Counted from the stretch's first letter, positions 40,795-50,370 are shown. The stretch is 64,000 nucleotides of DNA from Chitinophaga arvensicola (GCF_900110835.1 NZ_FOJG01000001.1:1747022-1811021), one strand, 5' to 3'. Numbers and translations are program-made. Notes: generated by a model from the sequence alone, not told the origin.

Positions 40795-41268
40795 TTAGTT
40801 CACGATCTTATTGGCGCAACTGCTGCTGGCAAAGGCTTCCGGTTTGGCTTTAAAAGCAAAGCCCATTCCCAGTATATAGCCCATTGCTTCCCGCAAAGCC
40901 AGGTTGCTCTTGAACTGAGGGTTAGTATTGATATCGGCATGCACTTCCATATCTACATCATATTCTGTAAACAGGTCGCACAATTCATACGCAATTTCAA
41001 TACTCTTCGCTACTTCTACCAGCATACGTTCTTTGATAGAATAGCGGTCTTTGGTTTTTTCATTGTGGATAAACATAAATCCGCCATGACCTTCCCGCAG
41101 GAATACAATCACTGTAGCGAATTCCGTATCTACTCCTTTTACCTGTGAGTCAGTACCGATGCACACTTTCAGCCGAAACCCGTTTGCGGTTTCGCGAACG
41201 ATGGCTTGCCGTACCTCTTCCTTCACCGGAAGGTGGATAACCTCTCCATTAAATCTTCTCCATTGCAT
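40795..41268 (-). CDS. RNase H-like fold protein (YkuK/DUF458 family)
   Basis: The protein is 157 residues. LKVCIGTDSQVKGVDTEFATVI carries the first aspartate of an RNase-H-like core, ERMLVEVAKSIEIAYEL follows, and DVDMEVHADINTNPQFKSN and YILGMGFAFKAKPEAFASSSCAN hold the other family blocks. These match the DUF458 family of small RNase-H-like proteins of unknown biological role. The acidic residues for two-metal catalysis are present, so nuclease activity is possible but unproven. It is monocistronic. The 204 bp upstream hold a terminator and a repeated GCTTATGGGT (41293 and 41340). Confidence 0.8.
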   Translation of the reverse strand: MQWRRFNGEVIHLPVKEEVRQAIVRETANGFRLKVCIGTDSQVKGVDTEFATVIVFLREGHGGFMFIHNEKTKDRYSIKERMLVEVAKSIEIAYELCDLFTEYDVDMEVHADINTNPQFKSNLALREAMGYILGMGFAFKAKPEAFASSSCANKIVN

Positions 41269-41403
41269 AAATGTATATTAAAGGGTGAACATGCTTATGG
41301 GTTATGCTATAATGCCTGCCTGCTGAAGTAATGCCATGCGCTTATGGGTCAACAATATGGGATGCGTTCATTGGGGGTCAACAGCAATATATACGAATAT
41401 ACG

Positions 41404-41433
41404 AAAAAGCTGTTAGCAATAGCTAACAGCTTT
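41404..41433 (-). terminator. terminator after the CoA-binding protein gene
   Basis: A 12-bp perfect stem AAAGCTGTTAGC / GCTAACAGCTTT has loop AATA, and a T-run follows on the minus strand. Confidence 0.8.
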
Positions 41434-41472
41434 ACATTAAAAAAATAAGAAGTTTACAGGGTTTGCAAGCGG

Positions 41473-41850
41473 CTAAAACTGTCCCGTACTAAGCATTACA
41501 AGGGTACAGGCTTCCACGGGTTGAATATTATGTTCGCGGGCTATCTGCTCCAGTTCTTCGTTTTCCGCACCAGGATTAAAGATGATGCGCCGTGGCTGCA
41601 ATTGCAGGATATAATCATAATATTCTTTCTGTGCCAGCGGATTCAGGTACATGGTAACCGTATCCACTTTTTCCAGGGAAGGATGATCTGTAATCACCGG
41701 TGTATCGCCGATGGTGGCGGCGCGCTTGCCAATGGCTACTACCGGGTGGCCTTTTGCCTTCAACCGGTTCACGGCCATATTGCTATATCTTTCCGGGTTG
41801 GGTGATGCACCCAGCACCACTGTCAGTTTTTTATCGTTGCTGGTTTCCAT
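41473..41850 (-). CDS. CoA-binding domain protein
   Basis: The protein is 125 residues. It is a single Rossmann-type CoA-binding domain: TVVLGASPNPERYSNMAVNR (nucleotide-binding loop), LKAKGHPVVAIGKR, VDTVTMYLNPLAQKEYYDYI, PRRIIFNPGAENEELEQIAR and PVEACTLVML. It is the free-standing form found in many Bacteroidota and enterobacteria (YccU type), with the conserved NPGAEN and EACT motifs that line the ligand pocket. The partner and reaction are unknown. It lies 18 bp downstream of the TIGR01777 epimerase gene in the same direction, so co-transcription is possible. Confidence 0.88.
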   Translation of the reverse strand: METSNDKKLTVVLGASPNPERYSNMAVNRLKAKGHPVVAIGKRAATIGDTPVITDHPSLEKVDTVTMYLNPLAQKEYYDYILQLQPRRIIFNPGAENEELEQIAREHNIQPVEACTLVMLSTGQF

Positions 41851-41868
41851 ACAGCTAATTTACGAAAA

Positions 41869-42816
41869 TCAAAACAAGTGATAAGCTGTCCGGGGCAGAT
41901 GCGTCAGTATATCGGTAAAAGCATCCGGAAGCAATGGAAACCTGAAAGAAAATCCTTCCTGCAAAGCCCGGGAAGGCAGCACCCACCTGCTTTTCAGGAG
42001 TAGTTCTGTTTCCGTACCAATCAATGCTGCACCCAGCGTTAATAAGGCCGCCGGAGCCGGCAGACCGAAATGATGACCAGTTTTGAGCCGCAGCGTTTTC
42101 ATAAACACTTTATTCGTAACCGGGTTGGGCGCCGTGCAATTAAACACCCCGCTTAAAGCAGGCGTTTCGGATAACCAGTCTATCATACGGCAAACATCAG
42201 TAATGTGGATCCAGGTAAACATTTGGCGGCCGTTGCCCTGGTGGCCGCCTAAGCCGGTTTTTACGAGGTTCAGGTAGGGGTGCATCACCCCGCCGGTTTG
42301 CCAGCCTAAAGTAACGCCTATACGAAGTATTATTTTACGTGTATGCGGCAGCGTAATATCATTGAAAGATTGTTCCCATGCCTTACACACCTGTACGGAA
42401 AAATCATCGCCCATCTCCCCGTTAATTTCATCCATGGGCCGGTCTTCCGCATGCCGGTAAATAGTAGCACTCCCTGCATTGATCCATAATTTCGGCGGAT
42501 GCTGCAAAGTGAGTATCGCAGCTCCCAATGCTTGGGTGGCGTTTACCCGGCTATCCATGATCAGCTTTTTATTGGCGGCAGTATACCTGCAGTTGACACT
42601 TTTTCCTGTGAGATTGATGAGCAGGTCGGCCCCCTCCAATGCGGCACACCACGCGCCGGGATGTTTGCCATCCCATTGTACATAAGTGACGCGATCATGC
42701 GGAGCTTTCGGTTGCCGGGTAAGGATCACCAGGTCGTTATCTTCTCCAAAAAATGCTACGAGACTTTTACCTATAAAGCCGGTACCTGCTGCTATAACGA
42801 TACGTTTGTTTTGCAT
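41869..42816 (-). CDS. TIGR01777-family NAD(P)-dependent epimerase-like protein
   Basis: The protein is 315 residues. It begins with MQNKRIVIAAGTGFIGKSLV, an extended-SDR nucleotide-binding loop in which GxTGFIG reads GTGFIG after AA. Other blocks are LLINLTGKSVNCRYT, the INAGSATIYRHAEDRPMDE segment (SATIYRH in place of the usual SATGYYG/Y), IILRIGVTLG and FTWIHITDV. The C-terminal 50 residues are the DUF1731 tail. The family (YfcH-like, including plant and human SDR39U1) has no settled substrate. The catalytic YxxxK is not in the classical place, as usual for the family. It lies with a small membrane protein gene in the same direction. Confidence 0.87.
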   Translation of the reverse strand: MQNKRIVIAAGTGFIGKSLVAFFGEDNDLVILTRQPKAPHDRVTYVQWDGKHPGAWCAALEGADLLINLTGKSVNCRYTAANKKLIMDSRVNATQALGAAILTLQHPPKLWINAGSATIYRHAEDRPMDEINGEMGDDFSVQVCKAWEQSFNDITLPHTRKIILRIGVTLGWQTGGVMHPYLNLVKTGLGGHQGNGRQMFTWIHITDVCRMIDWLSETPALSGVFNCTAPNPVTNKVFMKTLRLKTGHHFGLPAPAALLTLGAALIGTETELLLKSRWVLPSRALQEGFSFRFPLLPDAFTDILTHLPRTAYHLF

Positions 42817-42837
42817 GATTTATATGTTTCAGAAGTA

Positions 42838-43287
42838 TCAGTAAGTATTGAAACTTAATGGTAAAAAAAAGCCGCTGATAAGGGCAGCTGTGATAAACAG
42901 TCTGCGGAAAGAAAAGATGCTGACAAGGAGCATCATCAAGGGTAAAGCAATCAGGAGGTCCACATAAACTACGGTGCCATACAGGTCGCTCCATACGCCG
43001 TTCATGCGAATATTGCATACGTTGGCTAATAGCAGCATGGCGGCTATTGACGCAGATACGCCGAGAAATCCCAGGTGAAGGATATGCAACCAGCTGTTGT
43101 ACCGGATCTTTTTATACTGCCCCACCTGTAGAAAGGCGCTGAACAGCTGCCAGCCGGCCAGGGCATAAAAAGAATAAATAACAGGAAAGAATACCGGGAG
43201 ATGAAGTGGGTAACTAAGGGTGCCTGCAATACAACTGAGGCCCAGAATGCCCTGTATAACGCCATCCGCGATGTAAAAGGATCTCAT
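42838..43287 (-). CDS. four-helix membrane protein, unknown
   Basis: The protein is 149 residues with four hydrophobic segments (about 8-27, 30-52, 66-86, 104-140 including two close ones) and short loops. MRSFYIADGVIQGILGLSC at the start and LFSAFLQVGQYKKIRYNSW in the middle loop resemble small uncharacterised Bacteroidota membrane proteins. It is in the same direction as, and 21 bp before, the epimerase-like gene, and 59 bp after a GbsR-type regulator gene. The three may be one regulated unit. No enzymatic motif is visible. Confidence 0.7.
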   Translation of the reverse strand: MRSFYIADGVIQGILGLSCIAGTLSYPLHLPVFFPVIYSFYALAGWQLFSAFLQVGQYKKIRYNSWLHILHLGFLGVSASIAAMLLLANVCNIRMNGVWSDLYGTVVYVDLLIALPLMMLLVSIFSFRRLFITAALISGFFLPLSFNTY

Positions 43288-43346
43288 TTTTTATTTTTTT
43301 AAATTCGGAATTTTCAGAAAAGATTGAAAGTATGCTCCAAAAAAAA

Positions 43347-43853
43347 TTATTTGATGAGTTTTATCAGGCTGCTATAGAACCAGTTTTCTTCTGATTTAAT
43401 AAATGCACTGATGGTTTTATCCGTCTGTTGGGCAAACTTGGTAATGTTGGAGATAGAATCCTTAAAAGCTTTCATTTCCTTGTCTTTAGGATCGCCTTCG
43501 GCCTGCTGGAGTTGCAGCAACACTTTCATAATAGGATCAAGTTCGCGTTTCTTTCTTTCACGGGCTATATATGTGGCTACTTTCCAGATATCTTTTTCTG
43601 CTACGAAAAATTCTTTTCTTTCACCGGGAATGAGGATACGTTCTACCAGGCCCCAGTTAATCAGTTCGCGCACATTCATATTGGTATTTCCGCGCGAAAT
43701 ATTCAGTTCCTCCATGATATCATCGGCACTTAAGGGATCCGGCATTACCAGCAATAAGGCGTGAATCTGGGCCATCGTACGGTTAATACCCCATTGGGCG
43801 CCTAAGGAGCCCCATGTCTGGATAAACTGTGCTTTTGCTTCCACTAAGTTCAT
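43347..43853 (-). CDS. GbsR/MarR-family transcriptional regulator
   Basis: The protein is 168 residues. The winged-helix core is clear: WGINRTMAQIHALLLV, then LSADDIMEELNISRGNTNMNVRELINWGLV (the GbsR signature), then RKEFFVAEKDIWKVATYIARER. The last third is a helical dimerisation region. GbsR-type proteins repress osmoprotectant or membrane-related genes and often themselves. The TTTGAC-N10-GTCAAA palindrome over its own -7 box suggests autorepression. Downstream genes in the same direction (42838, 41869, 41473) are candidate targets by read-through. Confidence 0.9.
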   Translation of the reverse strand: MNLVEAKAQFIQTWGSLGAQWGINRTMAQIHALLLVMPDPLSADDIMEELNISRGNTNMNVRELINWGLVERILIPGERKEFFVAEKDIWKVATYIARERKKRELDPIMKVLLQLQQAEGDPKDKEMKAFKDSISNITKFAQQTDKTISAFIKSEENWFYSSLIKLIK

Positions 43854-43877
43854 GTAGGTCGTTATTTTTTTATAGCG

Positions 43878-43927
43878 TTTGACAATTTACAAGGTCAAAT
43901 GTATATCAAGTTTTTGAACTTTCAAAA
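43878..43927 (-). promoter_or_regulatory. GbsR gene promoter with overlapping palindrome
   Basis: Minus-strand TTTTG (43927-43923), a 19-bp spacer and TACATTTG (43903-43896) form a perfect promoter. TTTGAC at 43878-43883 and GTCAAA at 43894-43899 are an inverted repeat lying across the -7 box and start site, a good position for repression. Confidence 0.7.
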
Positions 43928-44003
43928 GCTAATGAAACATTTTACGGGACAATGACGTGTACTAAACCTACCCGGATACATGGATTTCTTCTGTTTTTTC
44001 ATA

Positions 44004-44034
44004 AAAAAAGGCGGAGTGTATACACTCCGCCTTT
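44004..44034. terminator. terminator downstream of PDH E2
   Basis: AAAGGCGGAGTGTA / TACACTCCGCCTTT is a perfect 28-bp palindrome with A- and T-rich edges, 20 bp beyond the stop codon of the E2 gene. Confidence 0.85.
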
Positions 44035-44054
44035 CGTATAGCTATTTTATTAAA

Positions 44055-45707
44055 TTATACCAGCATGGTTACCGGATTTTCCAGGAACCCTTTCAGGGTA
44101 GCCAGGAACCGGGCGCCTACCGCTCCATCCACACTTCTGTGGTCGCAGCTCAGGGTCAGTTTCATGATATTAGCCGTTTTGATCTGGCCTTTTTCCACTA
44201 CCGCAGTTTCCCTGATATTACCTACAGCCAGGATAGCTGAATCCGGCGGGTTGATGATAGCAGTGAATTCGTCGATACCCAGCATACCGAGGTTGGAGAT
44301 ACTGAAGGTATTACCGCTGAATTCCTGTGGTTGCAGTTTTTTGTTTTTGGCTTTGTCGTACAGGCCTTTTGCATCCGCAGCAATCTGGCTCAGTGTTTTC
44401 TGATCAGCAAAGCGGATTACCGGTACAATCAGACCATCTTCAATAGCTACCGCAGAACCGATGTGTACATGCTGGTTCTGACGGATAAAGTCGCCCATCC
44501 AGCTGCTGTTTACATCCGGGTGCAGACGCAGTGCCATCGCCGAAGCTTTGATCACCATGTCATTGAAGGAAATCTTAACAGGAGAAATTTCGTTGATGGA
44601 TTTACGTGCTTCCATGGCTTTATCCATGTTCACATCTATTTTCAGGTAGAAGTGAGGAGCAGTAAATTTGCTTTCGCTGAGGCGTCTGGCAATAACCTGG
44701 CGCATTTTGGTCAGCGGAATATCGGTGAAGCCTTCCTGGCCGGCTGGTACAAAGGCCGGAGCAGCAGGTGCTGCTGCGCTGCTTTGTGCAGCTGGAGCCG
44801 CCGCTTTGGCAGCAGGAACATAGCTATCTACGTCTTTTTTGATGATACGGCCACCATCACCGGAACCAGGAACCTGGCTGATGTCGATGCCTTTTTCTTC
44901 TGCCAGTTTCTTCGCCAGCGGAGATGCTTTCACACGACCGTCGGTGCCGGAAGTAGCAGCAGGAGCCGCTGCAGGGGCAGCAGTGCCATTCTGTGCAGGA
45001 GCAGCAGTTTCAGCTGGTGCAGATGCTGCCGGCGCCGCAGGAGCAGCTCCTTCAGCAGCCAGTATCGCGTCTACACTGGTACCCGCCTTACCTACAATCG
45101 CAATGATGCCGTTTACTTTGGCAGCATCGCCTTCTTTCACACCTATATATAATAAAGTACCGTCGGCATAACCCATTACTTCCATGGTCGCTTTATCCGT
45201 TTCCACTTCAGCCAGTACATCGTCATTCTTCACAACGTCGCCTACTTTTTTATTCCAGGCTACTATTTTGCCTTCTGTCATGGTATCGCTCAGGAGCGGC
45301 ATACGGATAACAGTCGCATTTTTCAGTGCTTCTTTTAATGCAGCATCATCAGCCGGTGCAGCAGCAGGAGCTGGTGCAGCCTGTGGTGCAGGTGCAGCGG
45401 CGGCAGCCTGTGCAGGAGCAGCAGCAGGAGCCTCATTATTACCTTCCAGCAGAGATTTGTAGTCTTCTCCCGGTTTACCTACAATGGCAATAATTCCGTT
45501 TACTTTAGCTGCTTTCCCTTTTTCAACACCTATATAAAGGAGGGTTCCTTCTGCGTAACCCATCACTTCCATAGTGGCCTTGTCTGTTTCCACTTCAGCT
45601 ATAACATCGTCTGCCTTTACTGTATCGCCCACCTTTTTATGCCATTCCGCAATCACCCCTTCCGTCATCGTATCACTCAAAAGGGGCATTCTGATAACTT
45701 CTGCCAT
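44055..45707 (-). CDS. pdhC: pyruvate dehydrogenase E2, dihydrolipoamide acetyltransferase with two lipoyl domains
   Basis: The protein is 550 residues. Two lipoyl domains (about 1-78 and 130-212) each carry the EVETDKATMEV lipoylation loop and begin with the near-identical RMPLLSDTMTEG. Ala/Pro-rich swinging linkers (about 90-128, 218-255) separate them. The peripheral E1/E3-binding domain is at 258-295 (VKASPLAKKLAEEKGIDISQ), and the catalytic domain ends with SCDHRSVDGAVGARFL. It transfers acetyl groups from lipoyl to CoA in the pyruvate dehydrogenase core. No E1 or E3 gene lies beside it. The E2 form with duplicated lipoyl domains is normal for large PDH complexes. It is monocistronic. 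Confidence 0.93.
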   Translation of the reverse strand: MAEVIRMPLLSDTMTEGVIAEWHKKVGDTVKADDVIAEVETDKATMEVMGYAEGTLLYIGVEKGKAAKVNGIIAIVGKPGEDYKSLLEGNNEAPAAAPAQAAAAAPAPQAAPAPAAAPADDAALKEALKNATVIRMPLLSDTMTEGKIVAWNKKVGDVVKNDDVLAEVETDKATMEVMGYADGTLLYIGVKEGDAAKVNGIIAIVGKAGTSVDAILAAEGAAPAAPAASAPAETAAPAQNGTAAPAAAPAATSGTDGRVKASPLAKKLAEEKGIDISQVPGSGDGGRIIKKDVDSYVPAAKAAAPAAQSSAAAPAAPAFVPAGQEGFTDIPLTKMRQVIARRLSESKFTAPHFYLKIDVNMDKAMEARKSINEISPVKISFNDMVIKASAMALRLHPDVNSSWMGDFIRQNQHVHIGSAVAIEDGLIVPVIRFADQKTLSQIAADAKGLYDKAKNKKLQPQEFSGNTFSISNLGMLGIDEFTAIINPPDSAILAVGNIRETAVVEKGQIKTANIMKLTLSCDHRSVDGAVGARFLATLKGFLENPVTMLV

Positions 45708-45825
45708 AGTGCTTTATTCAAAATTTTGTTCAAACCTACATGTTTTTGCGCAAAAACGCAAAGAAGGAAGTGTAAACTGTTTAAAAATGTCTATCTATCG
45801 TTAAAATTTGATCAGCGCAATTCCG

Positions 45826-47895
45826 CTAGAAATCCAGCTCCATATTCAGTCTGTCTTTCAGCTCTTTTACTATCGGGTATTTTTCTGCCATGTGCTGAAA
45901 CTGTTCCCTGCTGGAAAGTGGCGCCGGACCTATATCCTGCGTCTGCTGGCTCTCATCCAGCTGCAGGGTCAGTACAATGGTCGGATTGTTAAATTTCTTC
46001 TTTAAAAACTCCGCAATCACCAGTTTTTCCTCTTCCATGAAACGGAACTGTACAATGTTCCGGCTCACAATTCCTACCTCTGTTGTACCGAGCAATTTCA
46101 GTTGCGCCAGCTGGAGATTGCTCACCACAGTCATTTTGTTGGCCTGCCGGTACAGATCTATAAATTCTTCCCAGTACACATGGATAGCACCCATGGTCAG
46201 TGGAATTGATTGCACAGGCGCAGCATTCTGCTGTTTAGCCGCCATGGCTTCTTTCATTGCCGCCAGGCCGGTCAGCTTACTTGCCGCCGAAGCATTGGTG
46301 GCCGTATTCCCGCCATTGGCGCCAGTTGCCGCTGGTGTTGTTACCTGTGCTGCCACTGGTGCAGTAACTGTCTGTGTTGGCGTTGGTGCTGCTGGAGTAG
46401 CTACCGCGGCAGGTGCGGTAACCGGTTGTGCAGGTGTGGCCGGTCCTGTAACTGCCGCAGGCGGTACTGGTGTACTCGCCGGCTGTGAAGGTATCGCCGT
46501 AGCCGCAGCTGTTGCCGGTTGAGAAGGTATCGCCGGCGCCACAGTGTTTGCAGGAGCCGCAGCAGGCGCGGTGCCCGCCATTCCACCGTTGGCCGGAGCC
46601 GGAGGCGCAGTCACTGGCGGTGTATCTACCGTTAAACGGGGACCAGCGCCTATACTTTCTGTAGTAGCCGGATTGGCGGTAACCGTTTTAGCCGTTACCG
46701 GTTGCGCACCCGGCGCCCGCAGTTTCTGCGGAACTGAGCCGTCAGCTACCAGTTTTTTTTTGGATACTTCCCCGGTGCTGTCATCGCTGACCAGCGTAAC
46801 TGCCTGTTGCAGGAAGCACAATTTAATAAGGGCCATCTCCACATGTAAACGCTTGTTACGTGCCATGCGGTAGTTGATCTCTGTTTCATTGAGCAGGTGC
46901 AGGGCCGTAATCAGGTAAGCAGGACTTATCTGACCGGACAACTGCCTGTAACGTTCCTTCAGGTTACCGGATACTTCTACCAGGTGAAGGGCCTTATCTT
47001 CTTTACATAATAAAAGGTTACGCAGAAATTCTGCCCATCCGTTCAGGAAGTTGTCGCCCTCAAAACCTTTCTGTAAAATTTCATCAAATATGAGCAGGGC
47101 ATTGGCAACGTCCTGTTGCAGGACAGAGGTCATCACCCTGAAAAAATAATCGTAATCAAGTATGTTCAGGTGTTCCAGGGTATTCTGGTAAGTAAGATGG
47201 CCGCTGGTAAAGCTCACAATCTTATCCAGTGTACTCAGGGAATCCCGCATACAGCCGTCTGTTTTCTGCGCTACCAGGTGCAGGGCATCTGTTTCAGCCT
47301 GGATATGCTCTTTGGTGCATATCTCCTGCAGGTGATCTACGGTATCCTGGATGGTAATACGCTTGAAATCGAAGATCTGGCAACGGCTCAGGATAGTAGG
47401 CAGGATCTTATGCTTTTCGGTAGTGGCCAGGATGAAGATCGCATAGGAAGGCGGCTCCTCCAGGGTTTTCAGAAAAGCATTGAATGCCGAGGAACTGAGC
47501 ATGTGTACCTCATCTATGATATAGATCTTGTACTTGCCGGCCTGTGGTGCAAAACGCACCTGTTCCACCAGGGTACGGATATCATCTACCGAGTTGTTCG
47601 ATGCCGCATCCAGTTCATGGATGTTGAAGGAACTACCCTCGTTGAACGATTTACAGGAATGACACTCGTTACAGGCTTCCCCATCCGGCTGCAGATTTTC
47701 GCAGTTAATGGTTTTAGCCAGGATACGCGCACAGGTGGTTTTTCCTACTCCACGTGGTCCGCAAAACAGGAAGGCATGCGCCAGCTGGTTATTGCGGATG
47801 GCATTTTTGAGAGTGGTGGTAATATGTGCCTGTCCTACTACAGTTGAAAAGTTCTGTGGACGGTATTTACGGGCTGAAACGATAAAATTCTCCAT
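45826..47895 (-). CDS. dnaX: DNA polymerase III subunits gamma/tau
   Basis: The protein is 689 residues. The clamp-loader AAA+ module has Walker A GPRGVGKTTCARILAK, a zinc site with four cysteines (CENL...CNECHSC), Walker B IYIIDEVHMLS and sensor 1 FILATTEKHKILPTILSRCQ. Domain III follows to about 370. Residues about 385-540 are a long Pro/Ala/Thr-rich low-complexity linker, and the last 120 residues resemble the tau C-terminal part (VYWEEFIDLYRQ). Antisense frames in the linker are long only because of its composition. No frameshift site was searched by calculation. It is a monocistronic housekeeping gene. Confidence 0.95.
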   Translation of the reverse strand: MENFIVSARKYRPQNFSTVVGQAHITTTLKNAIRNNQLAHAFLFCGPRGVGKTTCARILAKTINCENLQPDGEACNECHSCKSFNEGSSFNIHELDAASNNSVDDIRTLVEQVRFAPQAGKYKIYIIDEVHMLSSSAFNAFLKTLEEPPSYAIFILATTEKHKILPTILSRCQIFDFKRITIQDTVDHLQEICTKEHIQAETDALHLVAQKTDGCMRDSLSTLDKIVSFTSGHLTYQNTLEHLNILDYDYFFRVMTSVLQQDVANALLIFDEILQKGFEGDNFLNGWAEFLRNLLLCKEDKALHLVEVSGNLKERYRQLSGQISPAYLITALHLLNETEINYRMARNKRLHVEMALIKLCFLQQAVTLVSDDSTGEVSKKKLVADGSVPQKLRAPGAQPVTAKTVTANPATTESIGAGPRLTVDTPPVTAPPAPANGGMAGTAPAAAPANTVAPAIPSQPATAAATAIPSQPASTPVPPAAVTGPATPAQPVTAPAAVATPAAPTPTQTVTAPVAAQVTTPAATGANGGNTATNASAASKLTGLAAMKEAMAAKQQNAAPVQSIPLTMGAIHVYWEEFIDLYRQANKMTVVSNLQLAQLKLLGTTEVGIVSRNIVQFRFMEEEKLVIAEFLKKKFNNPTIVLTLQLDESQQTQDIGPAPLSSREQFQHMAEKYPIVKELKDRLNMELDF

Positions 47896-47983
47896 ATGAC
47901 TGCTACGCTTTCGCGAGCGCCGAAAATACGCACAAATTCAGTAAGAGAAAAATGCACAGCAGGAACGGCGCTTTCATCCGGTA

Positions 47984-50098
47984 TTATTCTCCCGGTTCTA
48001 AAGTTAAAAGAAACTCCAAATATGCCTTTTTTAATAATATAACGCCATTATTAAAATGTTCCATCATTACCGAACTGATCTCGTGCAGCTCCTGGATGGC
48101 CACATAATCCGGGATCATATCCTGCATAAAGGTGCAGTCGTGCTCGCGGAACCGTTGCAATTTTTCGGTCATGCCCGGTGGCAGGTTGTTAAACAGAGCG
48201 GCCTGGTTAATATTTTCCATCATCATCCGGAAACCCCAGCATTCAGCCGACAATTCATCAAAAAGTGCCGGCATGGATTCCATTTCTTCTTCCCCGGAAT
48301 TAAACAACAGGCTGATACAATGAATGATCCGGATCACCTGTTCATTCAGCTGATGCCCGGTTTGCTGGTACTGAAGAATCTGGGTGTATTTTTCTTTGAG
48401 CAGGGCCGCCACCGCAGGGCTGTGCTGCATGGCAACGGTATAGTGATAGCGGAATGCCTGCTGGTCATGCGTTTTCAGCCATTCCTGCTCATTGGCTACT
48501 TCCGCGGATAACATGCGGGCCAGCTGTTTGGCGCGTGCCGCACTATATTTATGGCCGTCAAATTCAAAATAATTCGTCTGGAACTGGCCGCAACTAATCG
48601 CCTGTAAAGTTTCTGCATCCTGACGGTCACGGTAAAAAGCCCGCATCCGCACGATATTATCCGGGTGATAAATCTCCCGTAAACTGCCCTCCATTTCTTC
48701 CGGAGATAACAAACGGGTAAACTCCCCATTCATATCCGCGAATGGCCGGTTGTCATAATAATCGTTGAATGCCTTGGGATATTCGTACAACCGGTGCCGT
48801 TGAGACAATTCATCAATATAGGCAGCCGGGGTGATTTCTGTGAAGGTTTCTGCGCCTGCATGTACGGTGAAATTATATACCAGGGAAGTCATGTACTCCT
48901 GGAGATGCTCCGGCTCATTAAACAGGGTCCAGGCACTATCTGTAAACTGCTTACATGAAATGCCTGCCTGTAAATAATGTGTTTCCCGCGCTTCCCTCGA
49001 CAAATGAGCAGTCCATTGTTCCCGTAATTGTACCCTGCTTTTCAGGAAGGTGTGGAAATAATGATCGGTAATTACCGGGAGGCCGCTTTCATCCAGCGCA
49101 AGATGATTCTGCGAAGCATAGTAACGGATCATCGCCCGCTGTGCAGTGAAGATATTGGGAAACCGCAGTGTTCTTTCTGCAAGATCCGGTAATTTATGAA
49201 AACAATGATCCAGGCAATAGCCCCCCATTTCCACGCGGCGTAAACTGCTGATGGCAGTGTCGGTACTGGTGAGCCCTACCGCCACCGTATCTGCGTAATA
49301 TTCCATTTCCCGGCTCAGTTCAAGGTATTGCCGGTTGATAATCGCATAGATCTTTCTCAGCACAAACTGCATGGCATTCAGTATCCGGGTAGTGATATGC
49401 GCAAAGAAACTTAGCAAGCTGCTGCCGCGGCTCCAGCGCACTTCAATCTCGTTCCACCGGTCATTTTCATATAGCATATTATACAGCATCTTGTTTAATG
49501 CGTATATATAACTGCCCAGTTTCATACTGCGTTGAGAGAAGTGTGCAAACTCATGCGTCAACAGCATTTTGAATTCGCTGATATTCACGCTATTGATCAG
49601 TCCCAACCCGATCTCCAGGTTTTTCCCCGCCGGCCAGAAAAGACTTAAAAAGCTGGAATGATAGAATACGGTTGCATTCATATCCGGCACTATAAATATC
49701 TTTTTGGGAAAACTGATTCGGGTGTCTTTTACCAATTGGGTGATGAAGTCGAATAAGAGAGGATGATGATCCGCAAAGATCTGCGTACGATAAGGATTAA
49801 CAGCCGGGCGTTTATTGAAAAGGAATTTGATGAGAAAAAATATTACCATCACTCCCAGTAAAATAAGACTGAGACTGATAATGCTGGTGGTCCAGGCCGG
49901 ATAAGCACGAAACAGTGCCACCCCTCCTGATACAAAAGCAATAGCCAGGGCAACGGCTGTAAATAAGAGTACCACGTATAAAATAAAGAACAACACAACA
50001 CAGCTGACGGCTTTCATTATCTGTTGCCTAAATAGTAACGTGGGTTCAATGAATGCCAGATCCGCGTTCTCCGGACACTCAGGGTATAAGTTGGTCAT
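47984..50098 (-). CDS. M48-family membrane metalloprotease
   Basis: The protein is 704 residues. Two hydrophobic segments at about 28-58 and 70-94 are followed by the zinc motif HEFAHFSQR (about residue 182), the HExxH of M48 (HtpX/Ste24) peptidases. A downstream SREMEYYADTVAV (E-x-x-A-D) supplies the third ligand. The C-terminal 400 residues are a helical region not found in HtpX, making this the long Bacteroidota form. It probably degrades damaged membrane or periplasm-facing proteins. Monocistronic. The terminator at its end was not evident. Confidence 0.87.
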   Translation of the reverse strand: MTNLYPECPENADLAFIEPTLLFRQQIMKAVSCVVLFFILYVVLLFTAVALAIAFVSGGVALFRAYPAWTTSIISLSLILLGVMVIFFLIKFLFNKRPAVNPYRTQIFADHHPLLFDFITQLVKDTRISFPKKIFIVPDMNATVFYHSSFLSLFWPAGKNLEIGLGLINSVNISEFKMLLTHEFAHFSQRSMKLGSYIYALNKMLYNMLYENDRWNEIEVRWSRGSSLLSFFAHITTRILNAMQFVLRKIYAIINRQYLELSREMEYYADTVAVGLTSTDTAISSLRRVEMGGYCLDHCFHKLPDLAERTLRFPNIFTAQRAMIRYYASQNHLALDESGLPVITDHYFHTFLKSRVQLREQWTAHLSREARETHYLQAGISCKQFTDSAWTLFNEPEHLQEYMTSLVYNFTVHAGAETFTEITPAAYIDELSQRHRLYEYPKAFNDYYDNRPFADMNGEFTRLLSPEEMEGSLREIYHPDNIVRMRAFYRDRQDAETLQAISCGQFQTNYFEFDGHKYSAARAKQLARMLSAEVANEQEWLKTHDQQAFRYHYTVAMQHSPAVAALLKEKYTQILQYQQTGHQLNEQVIRIIHCISLLFNSGEEEMESMPALFDELSAECWGFRMMMENINQAALFNNLPPGMTEKLQRFREHDCTFMQDMIPDYVAIQELHEISSVMMEHFNNGVILLKKAYLEFLLTLEPGE

Positions 50099-50304
50099 AA
50101 CAAAACATCAGGTTAGATACGATCGTAACAGCAAAAGGGATTTAAATGTATATAATATTCAGAAACTTATATACTCCCGGTTGGTTATCGTATATTGATA
50201 TGATAGGTGTATATGTAATACAGCAGCGGCTTGACAGGGATTATCTTTTTGTATTTTTTTTTGTATTATATATTATAGCTGATATATTTAGGGGTATTTT
50301 GTAT

Positions 50305-50345
50305 AAAAAGATACCTGATTTCTGCACAACCAGGTGTCTTTTTAT
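50305..50345 (-). terminator. terminator after the GNAT-like gene
   Basis: AAAAAGATACCTG / CAGGTGTCTTTTT pair with one mismatch around a 13-nt loop. T-rich sequence follows on either strand. It lies just past the stop codon of the minus-strand gene at 50371. Nothing else is supported in 50099-50304. Confidence 0.75.
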
Positions 50346-50370
50346 TGTTATCCATACATTTATTTTATTA

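Noticed and set aside
46210-46586. Antisense frames in the dnaX linker
   Set aside because: They arise from Ala/Pro/Thr-rich codon composition; the dnaX frame is continuous and complete.
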